This document shows, one piece after another, positions 7,734 through 16,017 of a stretch of 46,364 nt of DNA (positions are counted from its first letter, which is position 1; every line of letters begins with the position of its first letter). Under the pieces are notes generated by a model that did no database searches, had not been told where the DNA came from, and worked only from the letters and a program-made list of their open reading frames with translations. The DNA comes from an uncultured Christensenella sp. GTDB lineage: Bacteria; Bacillota; Clostridia; Christensenellales; UBA1242. The translations under genes and the position numbers were made by a program. The stretch covers positions 1-46,364 of the forward strand of contig CAJKWP010000001.1 of NCBI GenBank assembly GCA_905203645.1, given 5' to 3'.

Positions 7734-8273
7734 ATGTTTTGGGAAGAGGTAACAAAACTTGTAACACAAACGTCCTGGATAGTATTTGGGCTTCTTGGCT
7801 TGGGAATTGTGCTTTGTTTGATTGAAGCAGTTATCCCATCCTATGGTTTTGTTGGAATAAGTGGACTTATATCCTTGGTTGCGGGTATTGTTCTTCATGC
7901 GTTTTTGTCTGGTTCTGTTCTGCAAGTTGTTATAATGCTTGCTATCGTTCTTTTGATTTTGATACTGATAATTTTGCTGTTTATTCGTTCCGCAAAATAT
8001 GGACTTTTGGGAAAGTCCGCACTTGTAGAAAATCATACCGCACTTCCAACAAATTACAACGATCATTTTAACAACGTCAATGTAAGTTTGATAGGGCAAG
8101 TTGGTGTTGTCGTAACAGATTGCAGACCTGTTGGGAAAATGCAATTTGGGGAAGAAATATTGGATGTCCTTTCACGTGATGACTTTTTGTATGTAGGTGA
8201 AAAAGCAAAAGTAATTGATGTTGTTGGAAACAACATTTATGTAGAAAAAATTGTTAAAGGAGTTTTGAAATGA
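7734..8273 (+). CDS. NfeD-like membrane protein
   Basis: Membrane protein of 179 residues with hydrophobic helices around residues 15-32, 37-57 and 60-85. A soluble C-terminal domain (about 100-179) has the beta-rich pattern of the NfeD OB-fold (LIGQVGVVVTDCRPVGKM...). NfeD proteins are encoded next to flotillin-type scaffolds and are thought to act with them in membrane microdomains. The stop overlaps the floA start by four bases, and AAAGGAG precedes its own ATG. It corresponds in position and type to B. subtilis YqeZ, though shorter because it lacks the N-terminal protease-like domain. Confidence 0.85.
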   Translation: MFWEEVTKLVTQTSWIVFGLLGLGIVLCLIEAVIPSYGFVGISGLISLVAGIVLHAFLSGSVLQVVIMLAIVLLILILIILLFIRSAKYGLLGKSALVENHTALPTNYNDHFNNVNVSLIGQVGVVVTDCRPVGKMQFGEEILDVLSRDDFLYVGEKAKVIDVVGNNIYVEKIVKGVLK

Positions 8274-9277
8274 ATATTTTATTGGCTGTTCAAACTTGGG
8301 AAATTATACTTTATGTATTTTTGGGCTTGTTGGTTGTTGCACTTGGTATTTTGATTGCAATAGTGCCACTTAAAACTTGGTTTGTTGCACTTGTGTCTGG
8401 TGCACATGTTTCAATGACAAGATTGGTCGGAATGAAAATGCGTCGTATCAAAGTTGCCGAAATTATTGATGCGTACATTCAAGCAAAAAAAGCCGGCTTG
8501 AATATTGAAATCGTTGACCTTGAAACACACTATATGGCAGGTGGTGACGTTCAAAAAGTTGTAAACTCACTCATATCAGCACACAGTGCAAAATTCAATT
8601 TGTCACTTGACTTGGCAAAAGCAATTGACCTTGCCGGTCGTGATATCTCTCTTGCTGTAAAGCAAAGCGTAACCCCAAAGGTAATTGAAACGGATTGGAT
8701 TTCAGCTATTGCAAAAAACGGTATTGAACTTAGAGTTAAGGCAAGAATTACAGTAAGAGCAAATATATCCAGACTTGTTGGTGGTGCAGGTGAAGAAACA
8801 ATCCTTGCCCGTGTCGGTGAGGGTATCGTTACAACGGTTGGTTCAGCCGAAACTCACACAGTCGTTTTGGAAAATCCTGACTTGATTTCAAAAACGGTAC
8901 TTGCAAAGGGCTTGGACAGCGGTACATCTTATGAGATTATATCAATAGATATGGCTGACATTGACGTTGGAAAGAACATTGGTGCAAGACTTGTTATGGA
9001 CCAAGCTGAAGCAGACAAAACAGTTGCACAAGCAAAAGCCGAAGAAAGAAAGGCGATGGCAGTTGCAACAGAACAAGAAATGCGCGCAAGAACGCAAGAA
9101 ATGAAAGCTATGGTACTTTCGGCAGAAGCAGAAGTTCCAAAAGCGATGGCGGAAGCAATAAAAAACGGAAAAATGGGTGTAATGGATTATTACAAAATTC
9201 AAAATCTGAATTCGGACACAGCAATGCGCAATGCGTTGGCAGGTAATGATCAAAACAAGCCTACTTCACGAAGATAA
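8270..9277 (+). CDS. floA: Flotillin-like protein FloA
   Basis: Scaffold of functional membrane microdomains (lipid-raft-like assemblies). The 335 residues show an N-terminal hydrophobic hairpin (about 9-40), the SPFH/PHB domain with VSMTRLVGMKMRRI and DLETHYMAGGDVQKVV, and an Ala/Glu-rich coiled-coil region (about 240-300) used for oligomerisation. Length and sequence match B. subtilis YqfA/FloA closely. ATG overlaps the nfeD stop, showing translational coupling. Confidence 0.95.
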   Translation: MNILLAVQTWEIILYVFLGLLVVALGILIAIVPLKTWFVALVSGAHVSMTRLVGMKMRRIKVAEIIDAYIQAKKAGLNIEIVDLETHYMAGGDVQKVVNSLISAHSAKFNLSLDLAKAIDLAGRDISLAVKQSVTPKVIETDWISAIAKNGIELRVKARITVRANISRLVGGAGEETILARVGEGIVTTVGSAETHTVVLENPDLISKTVLAKGLDSGTSYEIISIDMADIDVGKNIGARLVMDQAEADKTVAQAKAEERKAMAVATEQEMRARTQEMKAMVLSAEAEVPKAMAEAIKNGKMGVMDYYKIQNLNSDTAMRNALAGNDQNKPTSRR

Positions 9278-9290
9278 TTAAAGGAAAAAT

Positions 9291-9923
9291 ATGGCCGGTT
9301 GGTTGATTTTGATATTTATAGCGATGGCATTGTTTGTTGGTTTTATAATTTTTGACAAGCGTAAGTTTTTGTTGGAAAAAATAAAAAAGATACTTAAAAT
9401 TAAGCCCAAAGTAAAGAAGGAAAAAAAAGAAAAATTAAATAAAGAGAAAAAGAAAGAGAAAGTATCCAAAAAAAACAAAAAACAACATGATGCTCACAAA
9501 GAAGAAAAACAAGATTATGACACAATGGTCGACCAAGATAATTTGATGGTTGGAAAAGTTTTTGAACCAGAAGTTAATGATACCAATACAGAATTTGTTG
9601 ATAATTTGCATGAAGACGATATTGACCTTGACAAACTTTTGGCTGAACTTGAAAAAGCTGACCATGAATCAGCTCAAAAGTATAAAGATGACAAATTTAA
9701 TGAAGATAGCAATTTTTTCAAAAACGCTGACAATTTGTCGCTTGACGAAATGAATGACTTTTTGGAAAACACACTGACAAATGATACATCATCTCGCAAC
9801 CATCTTGGAAGATATGGTCTAAACACAAACCTGAGTGGGAAAGAACTTGGCGATGCAATAAAAAATCTTCCACCACAAATCAAAGCAATAATCATAAGCG
9901 ATATACTCAAACCAAAATTTTGA
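9291..9923 (+). CDS. Unknown membrane-anchored protein of the floA operon
   Basis: 210 residues, family not recognised. One N-terminal membrane helix (residues about 3-21) is followed by an intensely basic stretch (about 24-70, mostly Lys and Glu) and an acidic low-complexity middle. The compact C-terminus (about 170-210) reads GRYGLNTNLSG then ELGDAIKNLPPQIKAIIISD, and looks like a folded motif. Fourteen bases separate it from floA and AAAGGA precedes the ATG, so it is probably the last gene of the nfeD-floA operon, in the place held by the short unrelated yqfB in B. subtilis. A terminator follows. A role with the flotillin scaffold is only inferred from position. Confidence 0.8.
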   Translation: MAGWLILIFIAMALFVGFIIFDKRKFLLEKIKKILKIKPKVKKEKKEKLNKEKKKEKVSKKNKKQHDAHKEEKQDYDTMVDQDNLMVGKVFEPEVNDTNTEFVDNLHEDDIDLDKLLAELEKADHESAQKYKDDKFNEDSNFFKNADNLSLDEMNDFLENTLTNDTSSRNHLGRYGLNTNLSGKELGDAIKNLPPQIKAIIISDILKPKF

Positions 9924-9985
9924 TATTGCTTAAAATATTGATAAAAATAATTCATCATAATAAAAATACGAATTTAAAAAAAAAT

Positions 9986-10028
9986 AAAATCACAAAATAA
10001 TTATTTTCAATTTTTTGTGATTTTTTTT
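9986..10028. terminator. Shared terminator between the floA operon and spo0A
   Basis: Arms 9986-9997 and 10013-10024 are complementary across a 15-nt loop, with A runs on the left and T runs on the right. It can serve both convergent units. Confidence 0.7.
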
Positions 10029-10047
10029 ACAGTTTTTTTGTTATTTA

Positions 10048-10788
10048 TCAATATCCTTCGATAAGCATCTTGTCAGCAACAAGTGCAATAAATTCGCCAT
10101 TTGTTGGCTTTTCATTTGTATCATAAACCTTTATTTTGAATACCGAATTTATATTTTCGATTTTTCCACGGTTCCATGCAACTTCGATGGCGTGTCTTAT
10201 TGCTCTTTCAACTTTGCTTGCACTTGTTTGAAATTTTGTAGCAATGGCAGGATACAGTTTTTTTGTGATAGAATTTATTATATCAGGATTGTCTATTGCA
10301 AGTTTAATTGCTTCACGCAAATATTGATATCCTTTGATGTGGGCAGGGATGCCGACTGTAATAAATATGTTTGTTATTTTTTCTTCCAATGCCTTGTTTT
10401 TTGCTGCAGGCGCAGGTGCTTGCTCGGTTTCAAAAAGCTCGACTATCCTTTTTTGAAGTACGTTTTTGTCTACAGGCTTGATCATATAATAATTGGCTCC
10501 TTCTGACATGGCTTTTGAAATAAAACCGTCCAATGTCAATGACGAATTGATAATTATTTTTGGTTTGTTTTCAAGTTTGTTGATTTTTGAAAGCAATTCA
10601 AATCCATCAATTCCGCCGATAACAACATCTAAGATAAGCAAGTCGACTTTATTGTTTTTCAAATACTCAAATGTTTTTTCTCCGTTGTTTTCTGTGCCGA
10701 CTACATCATATTTATCTTTAAAAAAATCTTGTAACTCTGCACGATAATTATCGCTATTGTCTGCGATAAAAAGTTTTAATTTTTCCAT
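10048..10788 (-). CDS. spo0A: Stage 0 sporulation protein A, response regulator
   Basis: Master transcription factor for entry into sporulation, active when phosphorylated. The receiver domain (residues 1-120) has phospho-acceptor D54 in LLILDVV, acidic-pocket D10 and the conserved lysine K104 in MIKPVD. The position after D10 is Asn, where many relatives have Asp. After an Ala/Pro linker comes the Spo0A C-terminal DNA-binding domain with KGYQYLREAI and the recognition region ASKVERAIRHAIEVAWNRG. 246 residues, a little shorter than the B. subtilis protein. Start supported by GGGAGG on the minus strand. Its promoter region carries an inverted repeat and a nearby 0A-box-like site. Confidence 0.95.
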   Translation of the reverse strand: MEKLKLFIADNSDNYRAELQDFFKDKYDVVGTENNGEKTFEYLKNNKVDLLILDVVIGGIDGFELLSKINKLENKPKIIINSSLTLDGFISKAMSEGANYYMIKPVDKNVLQKRIVELFETEQAPAPAAKNKALEEKITNIFITVGIPAHIKGYQYLREAIKLAIDNPDIINSITKKLYPAIATKFQTSASKVERAIRHAIEVAWNRGKIENINSVFKIKVYDTNEKPTNGEFIALVADKMLIEGY

Positions 10789-10800
10789 AAATCCTCCCGA

Positions 10801-10846
10801 TTTCTGCTTTAGGATAGCACACCATTTTTTTTTGTTAAAGCAGAAA
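10801..10846. repeat. Perfect 11-bp inverted repeat flanking the spo0A promoter
   Basis: TTTCTGCTTTA at 10801-10811 and its exact complement at 10836-10846 enclose 24 bp. On the minus strand these 24 bp contain a plausible spo0A promoter (TTAACA and TATCCT with a 16-bp spacer, complements of 10833-10838 and 10811-10816). The arms touch the outer edge of both promoter elements. It could be a two-site operator or an mRNA/DNA hairpin. Confidence 0.7.
10811..10838 (-). promoter_or_regulatory. Candidate spo0A promoter
   Basis: TTAACA (complement of 10833-10838), 16-bp A-rich spacer, TATCCT (complement of 10811-10816), about 23 bp before the spo0A start. A TGTCAAA sequence resembling a Spo0A box lies further upstream at 10900-10906, which would fit autoregulation but is weak evidence on its own. 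The rest of the 267-bp intergenic gap shows nothing else I can support apart from the cmk promoter. Confidence 0.4.
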
Positions 10847-11000
10847 AAACGCTATAAATTGGGTATTTTTGAAAGAAAAAAAGATATACGCTAGAAAAAT
10901 GTCAAATTATTTTCGATAAACTTAAATTAAATTAAAGATTTCAGTAATTTTTTAGAACGAAAAAGCGAATTTTGCGATATTAGTTTTTGCTTGTAATTTG

Positions 11001-11029
11001 TTGATTGTTTTTGAAAATTGCTGTATTAT
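11001..11029 (+). promoter_or_regulatory. Promoter of cmk
   Basis: TTGATT (11001-11006), 17-bp spacer, TATTAT (11024-11029), 27 bp before the cmk ATG. Confidence 0.6.
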
Positions 11030-11055
11030 TATAGATGTAAGTTGAAGAGGGTAAT

Positions 11056-11721
11056 ATGAAAAAATTGGTAATCGCAATTGATGGTCCAGCGGGGAGTGGA
11101 AAGTCTACAGTCGCTAAGCAATTGGCAAAAAAATACAACATACTCCATTTGAATACGGGAAGTATCTACAGAGCATTTTCTCTGTATTGTTTGGAAAATA
11201 ATATTGACATTTATGATCAAAATTCAGTTGAACAAGTTTTACAGAATATTGATTTACAAATCAAATTTGAAAATAACGAGCAAATTGATATTTTGAATGG
11301 CAGAGTGGTTACGCCATTTCTTAGACAAGAAAAAATTTCCAATGCCAGTTCGGTTGTTTCACAATACGCATATGTAAGACACAAAGCTGTCGAATTGCAA
11401 AGAAAAATTGCCAGCAAAATGAGTGTTATTGTTGAAGGAAGGGATATAACAAGCGTTGTTTTGCCAGATGCGAACTTCAAGTTTTTTATTACTGCCAGTC
11501 CACAAATTCGTGCAAAACGTAGATATGATGAAAATATTCAAAAAGGCATTTTGTGTGATTATGAAACAATACTTCAAGATATAAAAGAACGCGACCTGCG
11601 TGACGAAACACGAAAAAATTCACCACTTGTCATCGTCAAAGACGCTGTTGTAATTGATACGTCAAACATGAATATTGATCAAGTGGTGTCCGAATTTGAA
11701 AAAGTTATAGACAAGGGATAA
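11056..11721 (+). CDS. cmk: Cytidylate kinase
   Basis: Cytoplasmic kinase that phosphorylates CMP and dCMP with ATP. The P-loop GPAGSGKS spans residues 10-17. The substrate-side motif NTGSIYRAF follows, and then VEGRDITSVVLPDA, the usual CMK block, and the lid region with RAKRRYDE. 221 residues, standard. GAGGG precedes the ATG. In many Clostridia cmk is followed by plsC and ispH-rpsA; here it is followed by the ylxM-ffh operon with its own promoter. Confidence 0.95.
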   Translation: MKKLVIAIDGPAGSGKSTVAKQLAKKYNILHLNTGSIYRAFSLYCLENNIDIYDQNSVEQVLQNIDLQIKFENNEQIDILNGRVVTPFLRQEKISNASSVVSQYAYVRHKAVELQRKIASKMSVIVEGRDITSVVLPDANFKFFITASPQIRAKRRYDENIQKGILCDYETILQDIKERDLRDETRKNSPLVIVKDAVVIDTSNMNIDQVVSEFEKVIDKG

Positions 11722-11737
11722 TTTTTTAAAAAAACAC

Positions 11738-11766
11738 TTGCTATTTGTGCAAAGAAATGATATATT
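11738..11766 (+). promoter_or_regulatory. Promoter of the ylxM-ffh operon
   Basis: TTGCTA (11738-11743), 17-bp spacer, TATATT (11761-11766), 33 bp before ylxM. Confidence 0.6.
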
Positions 11767-11798
11767 ATGTGTAAAGTTTTTTTACTTGACAGGTGATT

Positions 11799-12098
11799 AT
11801 GGGCGAACTTAACAAAAATGTGTATATTTGCAAGTTGATTGACTGTTATGGTGAACTTTTGAAGCAATCGCAACTTCAACTTTTGAAAGATTATTATTTT
11901 GATGATTTTTCGTTGTCAGAACTTGCTTCAAACAACGGCATAACACGTCAGGCGATAAGTGAAAGTTTGAATTTGTCACTTGGAAAACTTGAAAAGTATG
12001 AGCAAAAATTGCATCATGTTCAAATTATGGAAATCGTTGATGCAATGGATGAACAAAATTTTCAGCAATCAAAAAAAACTTTGAAAAATCTTTTATAA
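11799..12098 (+). CDS. ylxM: YlxM-family DNA-binding protein (UPF0122)
   Basis: Small helix-turn-helix protein of 99 residues that is almost always encoded directly upstream of ffh and is linked to the signal-recognition-particle pathway. The sigma-70-region-4-like HTH is visible as DDFSLSELASNNGITRQAISESL (about residues 36-58; given here only to mark its extent). ATG 11799 is chosen over the GTG at 11793 because AGGTG lies immediately upstream at the right distance. ffh follows after nine bases. Confidence 0.88.
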   Translation: MGELNKNVYICKLIDCYGELLKQSQLQLLKDYYFDDFSLSELASNNGITRQAISESLNLSLGKLEKYEQKLHHVQIMEIVDAMDEQNFQQSKKTLKNLL

Positions 12099-12107
12099 GG
12101 TGGAGAG

Positions 12108-13421
12108 ATGGCTTTATTTTCTGGACTGAGTGAAAAACTTGGGCACGTATTTTCAAAACTTACAAATCGTGGAAGATTGACAGAACTTGAAGTGAAAGAA
12201 GCAATGCGAGAAATCAAACTTGCTCTTTTGGAAGCGGACGTCAATTATCTTGTTGTAAAAGATTTTATTGCCAAAACAAGTGAAAAATGTTTGGGTGATG
12301 AAGTTTTGAAAAGTCTTACACCATCACAACAGGTTATAAAAATCGTAAATGAAGAACTTGTTGCTTTGATGAGCAGTCCAAATCAAAAACTTGCCGTTTC
12401 AAGCAGTTTGCCAACTGTCTACATGATGTGTGGATTGCAAGGTGCGGGCAAAACTACAATGTGTGCAAAACTTGCTGGTTATTTGAAAAAATCTGGCAAA
12501 AAGCCTTTGCTTGTCGCTTGTGATATTTACAGACCCGCTGCGATTGATCAACTGAAAATTGTTGGGAAACAGACCAATACACAAGTGTTTGAAAAGGGAA
12601 CTCAAAACCCGGTAAAAACCGCAAAACAAGCGGTTGACTTTGCATTGAAGCAAGGATTTGACACGGTTATAATTGACACTGCGGGCAGACTTCATATCAA
12701 CGAAGAATTGATGAACGAACTCAAAAAAATCAAAGCCGAAGTCAAACCAACCGAAATTTTGCTTACAGTTGACGCTATGACTGGACAAGATGCAGTCAAC
12801 GTTGCAAAGGCATTCAATGACGAACTTGACATCACTGGTGTGATTATCACAAAACTGGATGGTGACACAAGGGGTGGTGCAGCGCTTTCAATAAAAGCGA
12901 TTTGCAACAAGCCAATCAAATTTTGCGGTGTAGGTGAAAAAATTGGTGATATTGAACCATTCTATCCAGACAGAATTGCAAGTCGTATTTTGGGAATGGG
13001 CGATGTACTTTCACTTATTGAAAAAGCGCAAAATGCAGTTGATGAAGAAAGTGCCAAAAAACTTGAACAAAGTTTCAGGCAAAACACTTTTACTTTTGAA
13101 GATTACTTGGTTTCGGTTGAACAAATCAAAAAGATGGGCAATTTGAAAGATATTTTGTCTATGTTGCCAGGAGTTTCAAACAAGATTTCAAGTCTTGACA
13201 TTGATGAAAAACAAATTGTCAGAAACAAAGCAATCATTCAAAGCATGACAAAAAAAGAAAGACTTAATCCTGACCTTATAAAAGCCAGTCAAAAGAAGCG
13301 TATCGCACAGGGAAGTGGAACGTCAATTCAGGACGTTAACATGCTTTTGAAACAGTTTGAGCAATCAAAAGAGATGATGAAGCAGCTCAAAGGCAAGAAA
13401 GGCTTGAAAGGGATGTTTTGA
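12108..13421 (+). CDS. ffh: Signal recognition particle GTPase Ffh (SRP54)
   Basis: GTPase that binds 4.5S/6S-type SRP RNA and signal peptides and targets membrane proteins to FtsY and the translocon. The NG domain has Walker A GLQGAGKT at 109-116, DTAGR near 189 and TKLDGDTRGGAAL near 245. The methionine-rich M domain occupies about 300-437 and ends MKQLKGKKGLKGMF. 437 residues, the normal size. GGTGGAG precedes the ATG. The 92 bp after its stop hold only a weak CAACT/AGTTG hairpin before rpsP. Confidence 0.97.
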   Translation: MALFSGLSEKLGHVFSKLTNRGRLTELEVKEAMREIKLALLEADVNYLVVKDFIAKTSEKCLGDEVLKSLTPSQQVIKIVNEELVALMSSPNQKLAVSSSLPTVYMMCGLQGAGKTTMCAKLAGYLKKSGKKPLLVACDIYRPAAIDQLKIVGKQTNTQVFEKGTQNPVKTAKQAVDFALKQGFDTVIIDTAGRLHINEELMNELKKIKAEVKPTEILLTVDAMTGQDAVNVAKAFNDELDITGVIITKLDGDTRGGAALSIKAICNKPIKFCGVGEKIGDIEPFYPDRIASRILGMGDVLSLIEKAQNAVDEESAKKLEQSFRQNTFTFEDYLVSVEQIKKMGNLKDILSMLPGVSNKISSLDIDEKQIVRNKAIIQSMTKKERLNPDLIKASQKKRIAQGSGTSIQDVNMLLKQFEQSKEMMKQLKGKKGLKGMF

Positions 13422-13513
13422 TGCGTCGAATGGCGTATTGATCAAGACGGATATTATTCAACTTGAAGAAATTTGAGTTGTTAATATAAACAAAACAAAT
13501 TTAGGAGGAAAAA

Positions 13514-13765
13514 ATGGCAGTAAAAATCAGACTTACAAGAATGGGAGATAAAAAATCACCTTTTTATCGTGTAGTTGTTGCTGATTCAAGATCACCAAGA
13601 GATGGCAGATTTATCGAAATTCTTGGTACCTACAACCCACTTACAGAACCAGCAGAAATCAAGTTGGATGCTGACAAAGCAAAAAAGTGGATTGCAAATG
13701 GCGCTCAACCAACCCAAGTTGCAAAAGATTTGCTTGTAAAGAGTGGCATTATCGAAAAGAAATAG
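13514..13765 (+). CDS. rpsP: 30S ribosomal protein S16
   Basis: Small-subunit assembly protein of 83 residues. It starts MAVKIRLTRMGDKKSPFYRVVVADSR in family style and continues with FIEILGTYNP and the KKWIANGAQPT region. A strong AGGAGG lies seven bases before the ATG. It belongs to the ffh-rpsP-khpA-rimM-trmD series. Confidence 0.97.
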   Translation: MAVKIRLTRMGDKKSPFYRVVVADSRSPRDGRFIEILGTYNPLTEPAEIKLDADKAKKWIANGAQPTQVAKDLLVKSGIIEKK

Positions 13766-13775
13766 GAGCAAATTG

Positions 13776-14009
13776 ATGAAAGATTTAGTAAATTATATCA
13801 TTTGTGCTTTGGTAGATAATGCTGACAACATTTCGGTGGACGAAAAAATTGACGCCAATACTGTTGTTATAACTGTAAAAGTTCCAGCTGACCAAATTGG
13901 AAAAGTTATCGGCAAAAATGGCAGAATCGCAACAAGTATAAGAAATATAGTAAGAAGCATTTCTGCAAAAGAAAAGAAAAAATATATTGTCAAAATTGGT
14001 GAAAATTGA
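13776..14009 (+). CDS. khpA: KH-domain RNA-binding protein KhpA
   Basis: Single KH-domain protein of 77 residues (YlqC/KhpA), which partners KhpB in RNA binding and affects cell division and cell length in Firmicutes. The GxxG loop is GKNG at residues 46-49 within IGKVIGKNGRIATSIRNIV. The ATG at 13776 has GGAG eight bases upstream; the longer ORF starting inside rpsP is rejected. Its stop codon overlaps the rimM start. Confidence 0.93.
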   Translation: MKDLVNYIICALVDNADNISVDEKIDANTVVITVKVPADQIGKVIGKNGRIATSIRNIVRSISAKEKKKYIVKIGEN

Positions 14010-14506
14010 TGCAACAAGTTTCCGTTGGCAAAATTGTAAAACCACAAGGTTTGAATGGCGAAGTAAAAATATTGCTTTCGACAGATAACCTTGCGGTTTT
14101 TAATAATTTGAAATATCTTTATGTGGGTGTTTCAAAAGCAAAGATTGAAAGCCTAAGGTTGAACGACCAATTTGCATTTGTAAAATTTGCAGGAATTGAT
14201 GATGTTGACAAAGCCGAAATGTTAAGGGGAAAGTTTGTCAGTGTTGACAAAAACGACTTTTTGTTGCCTGAAGATCAATACTTGATTGAAGACATTTTGG
14301 ACAGTCAAATATTTGACCAACAAAACAATTTTGTTGGCAAGCTTGTTGATGTTGAGCAATATGGTGCCGCTGATGTTTGGGTTATATTTGCAGATGGCAG
14401 AGAGTATCAAGTCCCTTTTTTGAAGGAAATATTTGTAAAAGTTTTTCCACAGCAAAAGCTGATAATTGTTGACAAAGAAAAATTTGACCAACATAAAATT
14501 TGTTGA
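14009..14506 (+). CDS. rimM: Ribosome maturation factor RimM
   Basis: 30S assembly factor that binds S19 near the head of the small subunit. The 165-residue protein has the N-terminal GKIVKPQGLNGEVKIL block and a C-terminal PRC-barrel (about 95-165). The sequence is more divergent than its neighbours, as is usual for RimM in AT-rich Firmicutes. ATG overlaps the khpA TGA (TGATG arrangement), so translation is coupled. Confidence 0.93.
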   Translation: MQQVSVGKIVKPQGLNGEVKILLSTDNLAVFNNLKYLYVGVSKAKIESLRLNDQFAFVKFAGIDDVDKAEMLRGKFVSVDKNDFLLPEDQYLIEDILDSQIFDQQNNFVGKLVDVEQYGAADVWVIFADGREYQVPFLKEIFVKVFPQQKLIIVDKEKFDQHKIC

Positions 14507-14512
14507 GGACAT

Positions 14513-15193
14513 ATGAAAATCGATATTTTAACTTTGTTTCCCGAAATGTTTTCCGCACTTGATGAAAGCATTTTGAAAAAAGCAAAAGAAAAAGGTATTT
14601 TGGATATTGACTTGGTTAATATTCGCGATTTTTCATTGGATCCAAACAAACGTTGCGACGATTATTGCTATGGCGGTGGAAGCGGAATGTTGATGACGCC
14701 TCAGCCATTGTATGACAGTATAAAAAGCGTTTTGAAAGATGACACAACATTGATATATATGTCACCAAAAGGCAAAAAATTGAACGACAATTTGGCGTTT
14801 GAACTCAGCCAAAAACCACATATTGCAATAATTTGCGGTCATTATGAAGGCATAGACGAACGTATACTTGATATTTTCAAACCAATGGAAATAAGCATTG
14901 GTGATTATGTTCTTACAGGTGGTGAATTGCCTGCTATGGTGCTTGTAGACTGTGTATCTCGCAAAATACAAGGTGTATTGGGCAATCAACACTCAGAAGA
15001 AGATGAAAGTTTCAAAAATAACCTTTTGGAGTATCCACAATACACAAGACCTGCTGATTTTATGGGACACAAGGTTCCCGAAATTTTGCTTTCGGGAAAT
15101 CATCAAAAAGTTGATGAATATCGCAAAGAATTGGCAAAAAAAATCACAAAAGAAAGACGTGCAGATTTGTTGGGGGAAGGAAATGAAAATTAA
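14513..15193 (+). CDS. trmD: tRNA (guanine37-N1)-methyltransferase
   Basis: SPOUT-fold enzyme that methylates G37 next to the anticodon and prevents frameshifting. It opens KIDILTLFPEMF and shows YGGGSGMLM, ICGHYEGIDER and IGDYVLTGGELPAMV, the knotted SAM-binding core. 226 residues, standard. Six bases after rimM; its 3' end overlaps the rbgA start by 11 bp. Confidence 0.97.
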   Translation: MKIDILTLFPEMFSALDESILKKAKEKGILDIDLVNIRDFSLDPNKRCDDYCYGGGSGMLMTPQPLYDSIKSVLKDDTTLIYMSPKGKKLNDNLAFELSQKPHIAIICGHYEGIDERILDIFKPMEISIGDYVLTGGELPAMVLVDCVSRKIQGVLGNQHSEEDESFKNNLLEYPQYTRPADFMGHKVPEILLSGNHQKVDEYRKELAKKITKERRADLLGEGNEN

Positions 15194-16013
15194 CTGGTTT
15201 CCAGGGCATATGACCAAGTCATTAAGAATGATGCAAAAAGAAGTAAGCAACGTTGATGTGCTTATTTATCTTTTGGATGCCCGCGCACCCAAAAGTTGTA
15301 TCAATCCAAAATTTGTTTCGATTGCAAAAGACAAACAAATTTTGTACGTGCTTAACAAATATGACCTTGCAGATGAAAAAAAACTCAAAGCAATAAAATC
15401 TGAACTTTCTTCAACAGCTCCCGTTTTGGAACTTAACAGTGCAAAATCTGGCGCAGGCAAAATTGTTGAGTCGATGCTTTTAAAGCTTTCAAAAACAAAA
15501 ATTGAAAAGTACAAGCAAAAAGGCATAAAATATACTCCAAAGGCAATGGTAATCGGTGTTCCCAATTGCGGCAAAAGCACGCTTATAAACAACCTTTGTG
15601 GTGAAAGCAAAGCAATCACCGGTAACAGACCTGGAGTTACTCGTGGCAAACAACTTGTCACACTGAAAAGTGGAATACAACTTATTGACACACCAGGTAC
15701 ATTGTGGCCATCATTTGATGACCAAACAACAGCACGAAACTTGGCGCTTGTTGGCAGTATCAAAGATGACGTTGTCAATCTTGTTGAATTGGCGTGTGAG
15801 TTTGTAAAATTTTTGAAACACGCATATCCTGATTGCTTGCTTCAAAGATACAAACTTGAAAGTTTGGCAGATGACGATTTGCAAGTTTTGAGTGATATTT
15901 CAAAAAAACGCGGTTTGCTTTTGAAAGGCGGAGAGCCTGATATTGACAAGGGTGCCGTTGCACTGTTGAACGATTTTCGCAAAGGCTTGCTTGGAAAAAT
16001 TTGTTTGGATTGA
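15183..16013 (+). CDS. rbgA: Ribosome biogenesis GTPase RbgA (YlqF)
   Basis: Circularly permuted GTPase needed for late 50S assembly. The motif order is diagnostic: G4 NKYD at 58-61 comes before G1 GVPNCGKS at 125-132 and G3 DTPG at 169-172. The start INWFPGHMTKSLR is the conserved N-terminus. 276 residues, standard. The ATG at 15183 follows GGGGAAGG inside the end of trmD. A much longer ORF in the same frame merely runs back through trmD. Confidence 0.95.
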   Translation: MKINWFPGHMTKSLRMMQKEVSNVDVLIYLLDARAPKSCINPKFVSIAKDKQILYVLNKYDLADEKKLKAIKSELSSTAPVLELNSAKSGAGKIVESMLLKLSKTKIEKYKQKGIKYTPKAMVIGVPNCGKSTLINNLCGESKAITGNRPGVTRGKQLVTLKSGIQLIDTPGTLWPSFDDQTTARNLALVGSIKDDVVNLVELACEFVKFLKHAYPDCLLQRYKLESLADDDLQVLSDISKKRGLLLKGGEPDIDKGAVALLNDFRKGLLGKICLD

Positions 16014-16017
16014 AAAT

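Noticed and set aside
10801..10846. Invertible promoter (phase switch) as firm call for the spo0A repeat
   Set aside because: Only 46 bp end to end and no recombinase gene nearby; kept as an open possibility rather than a feature.
14952..15182. 5' extension of rbgA by 77 codons
   Set aside because: It overlaps trmD in another frame; the ATG at 15183 has a ribosome-binding site and gives the family N-terminus.
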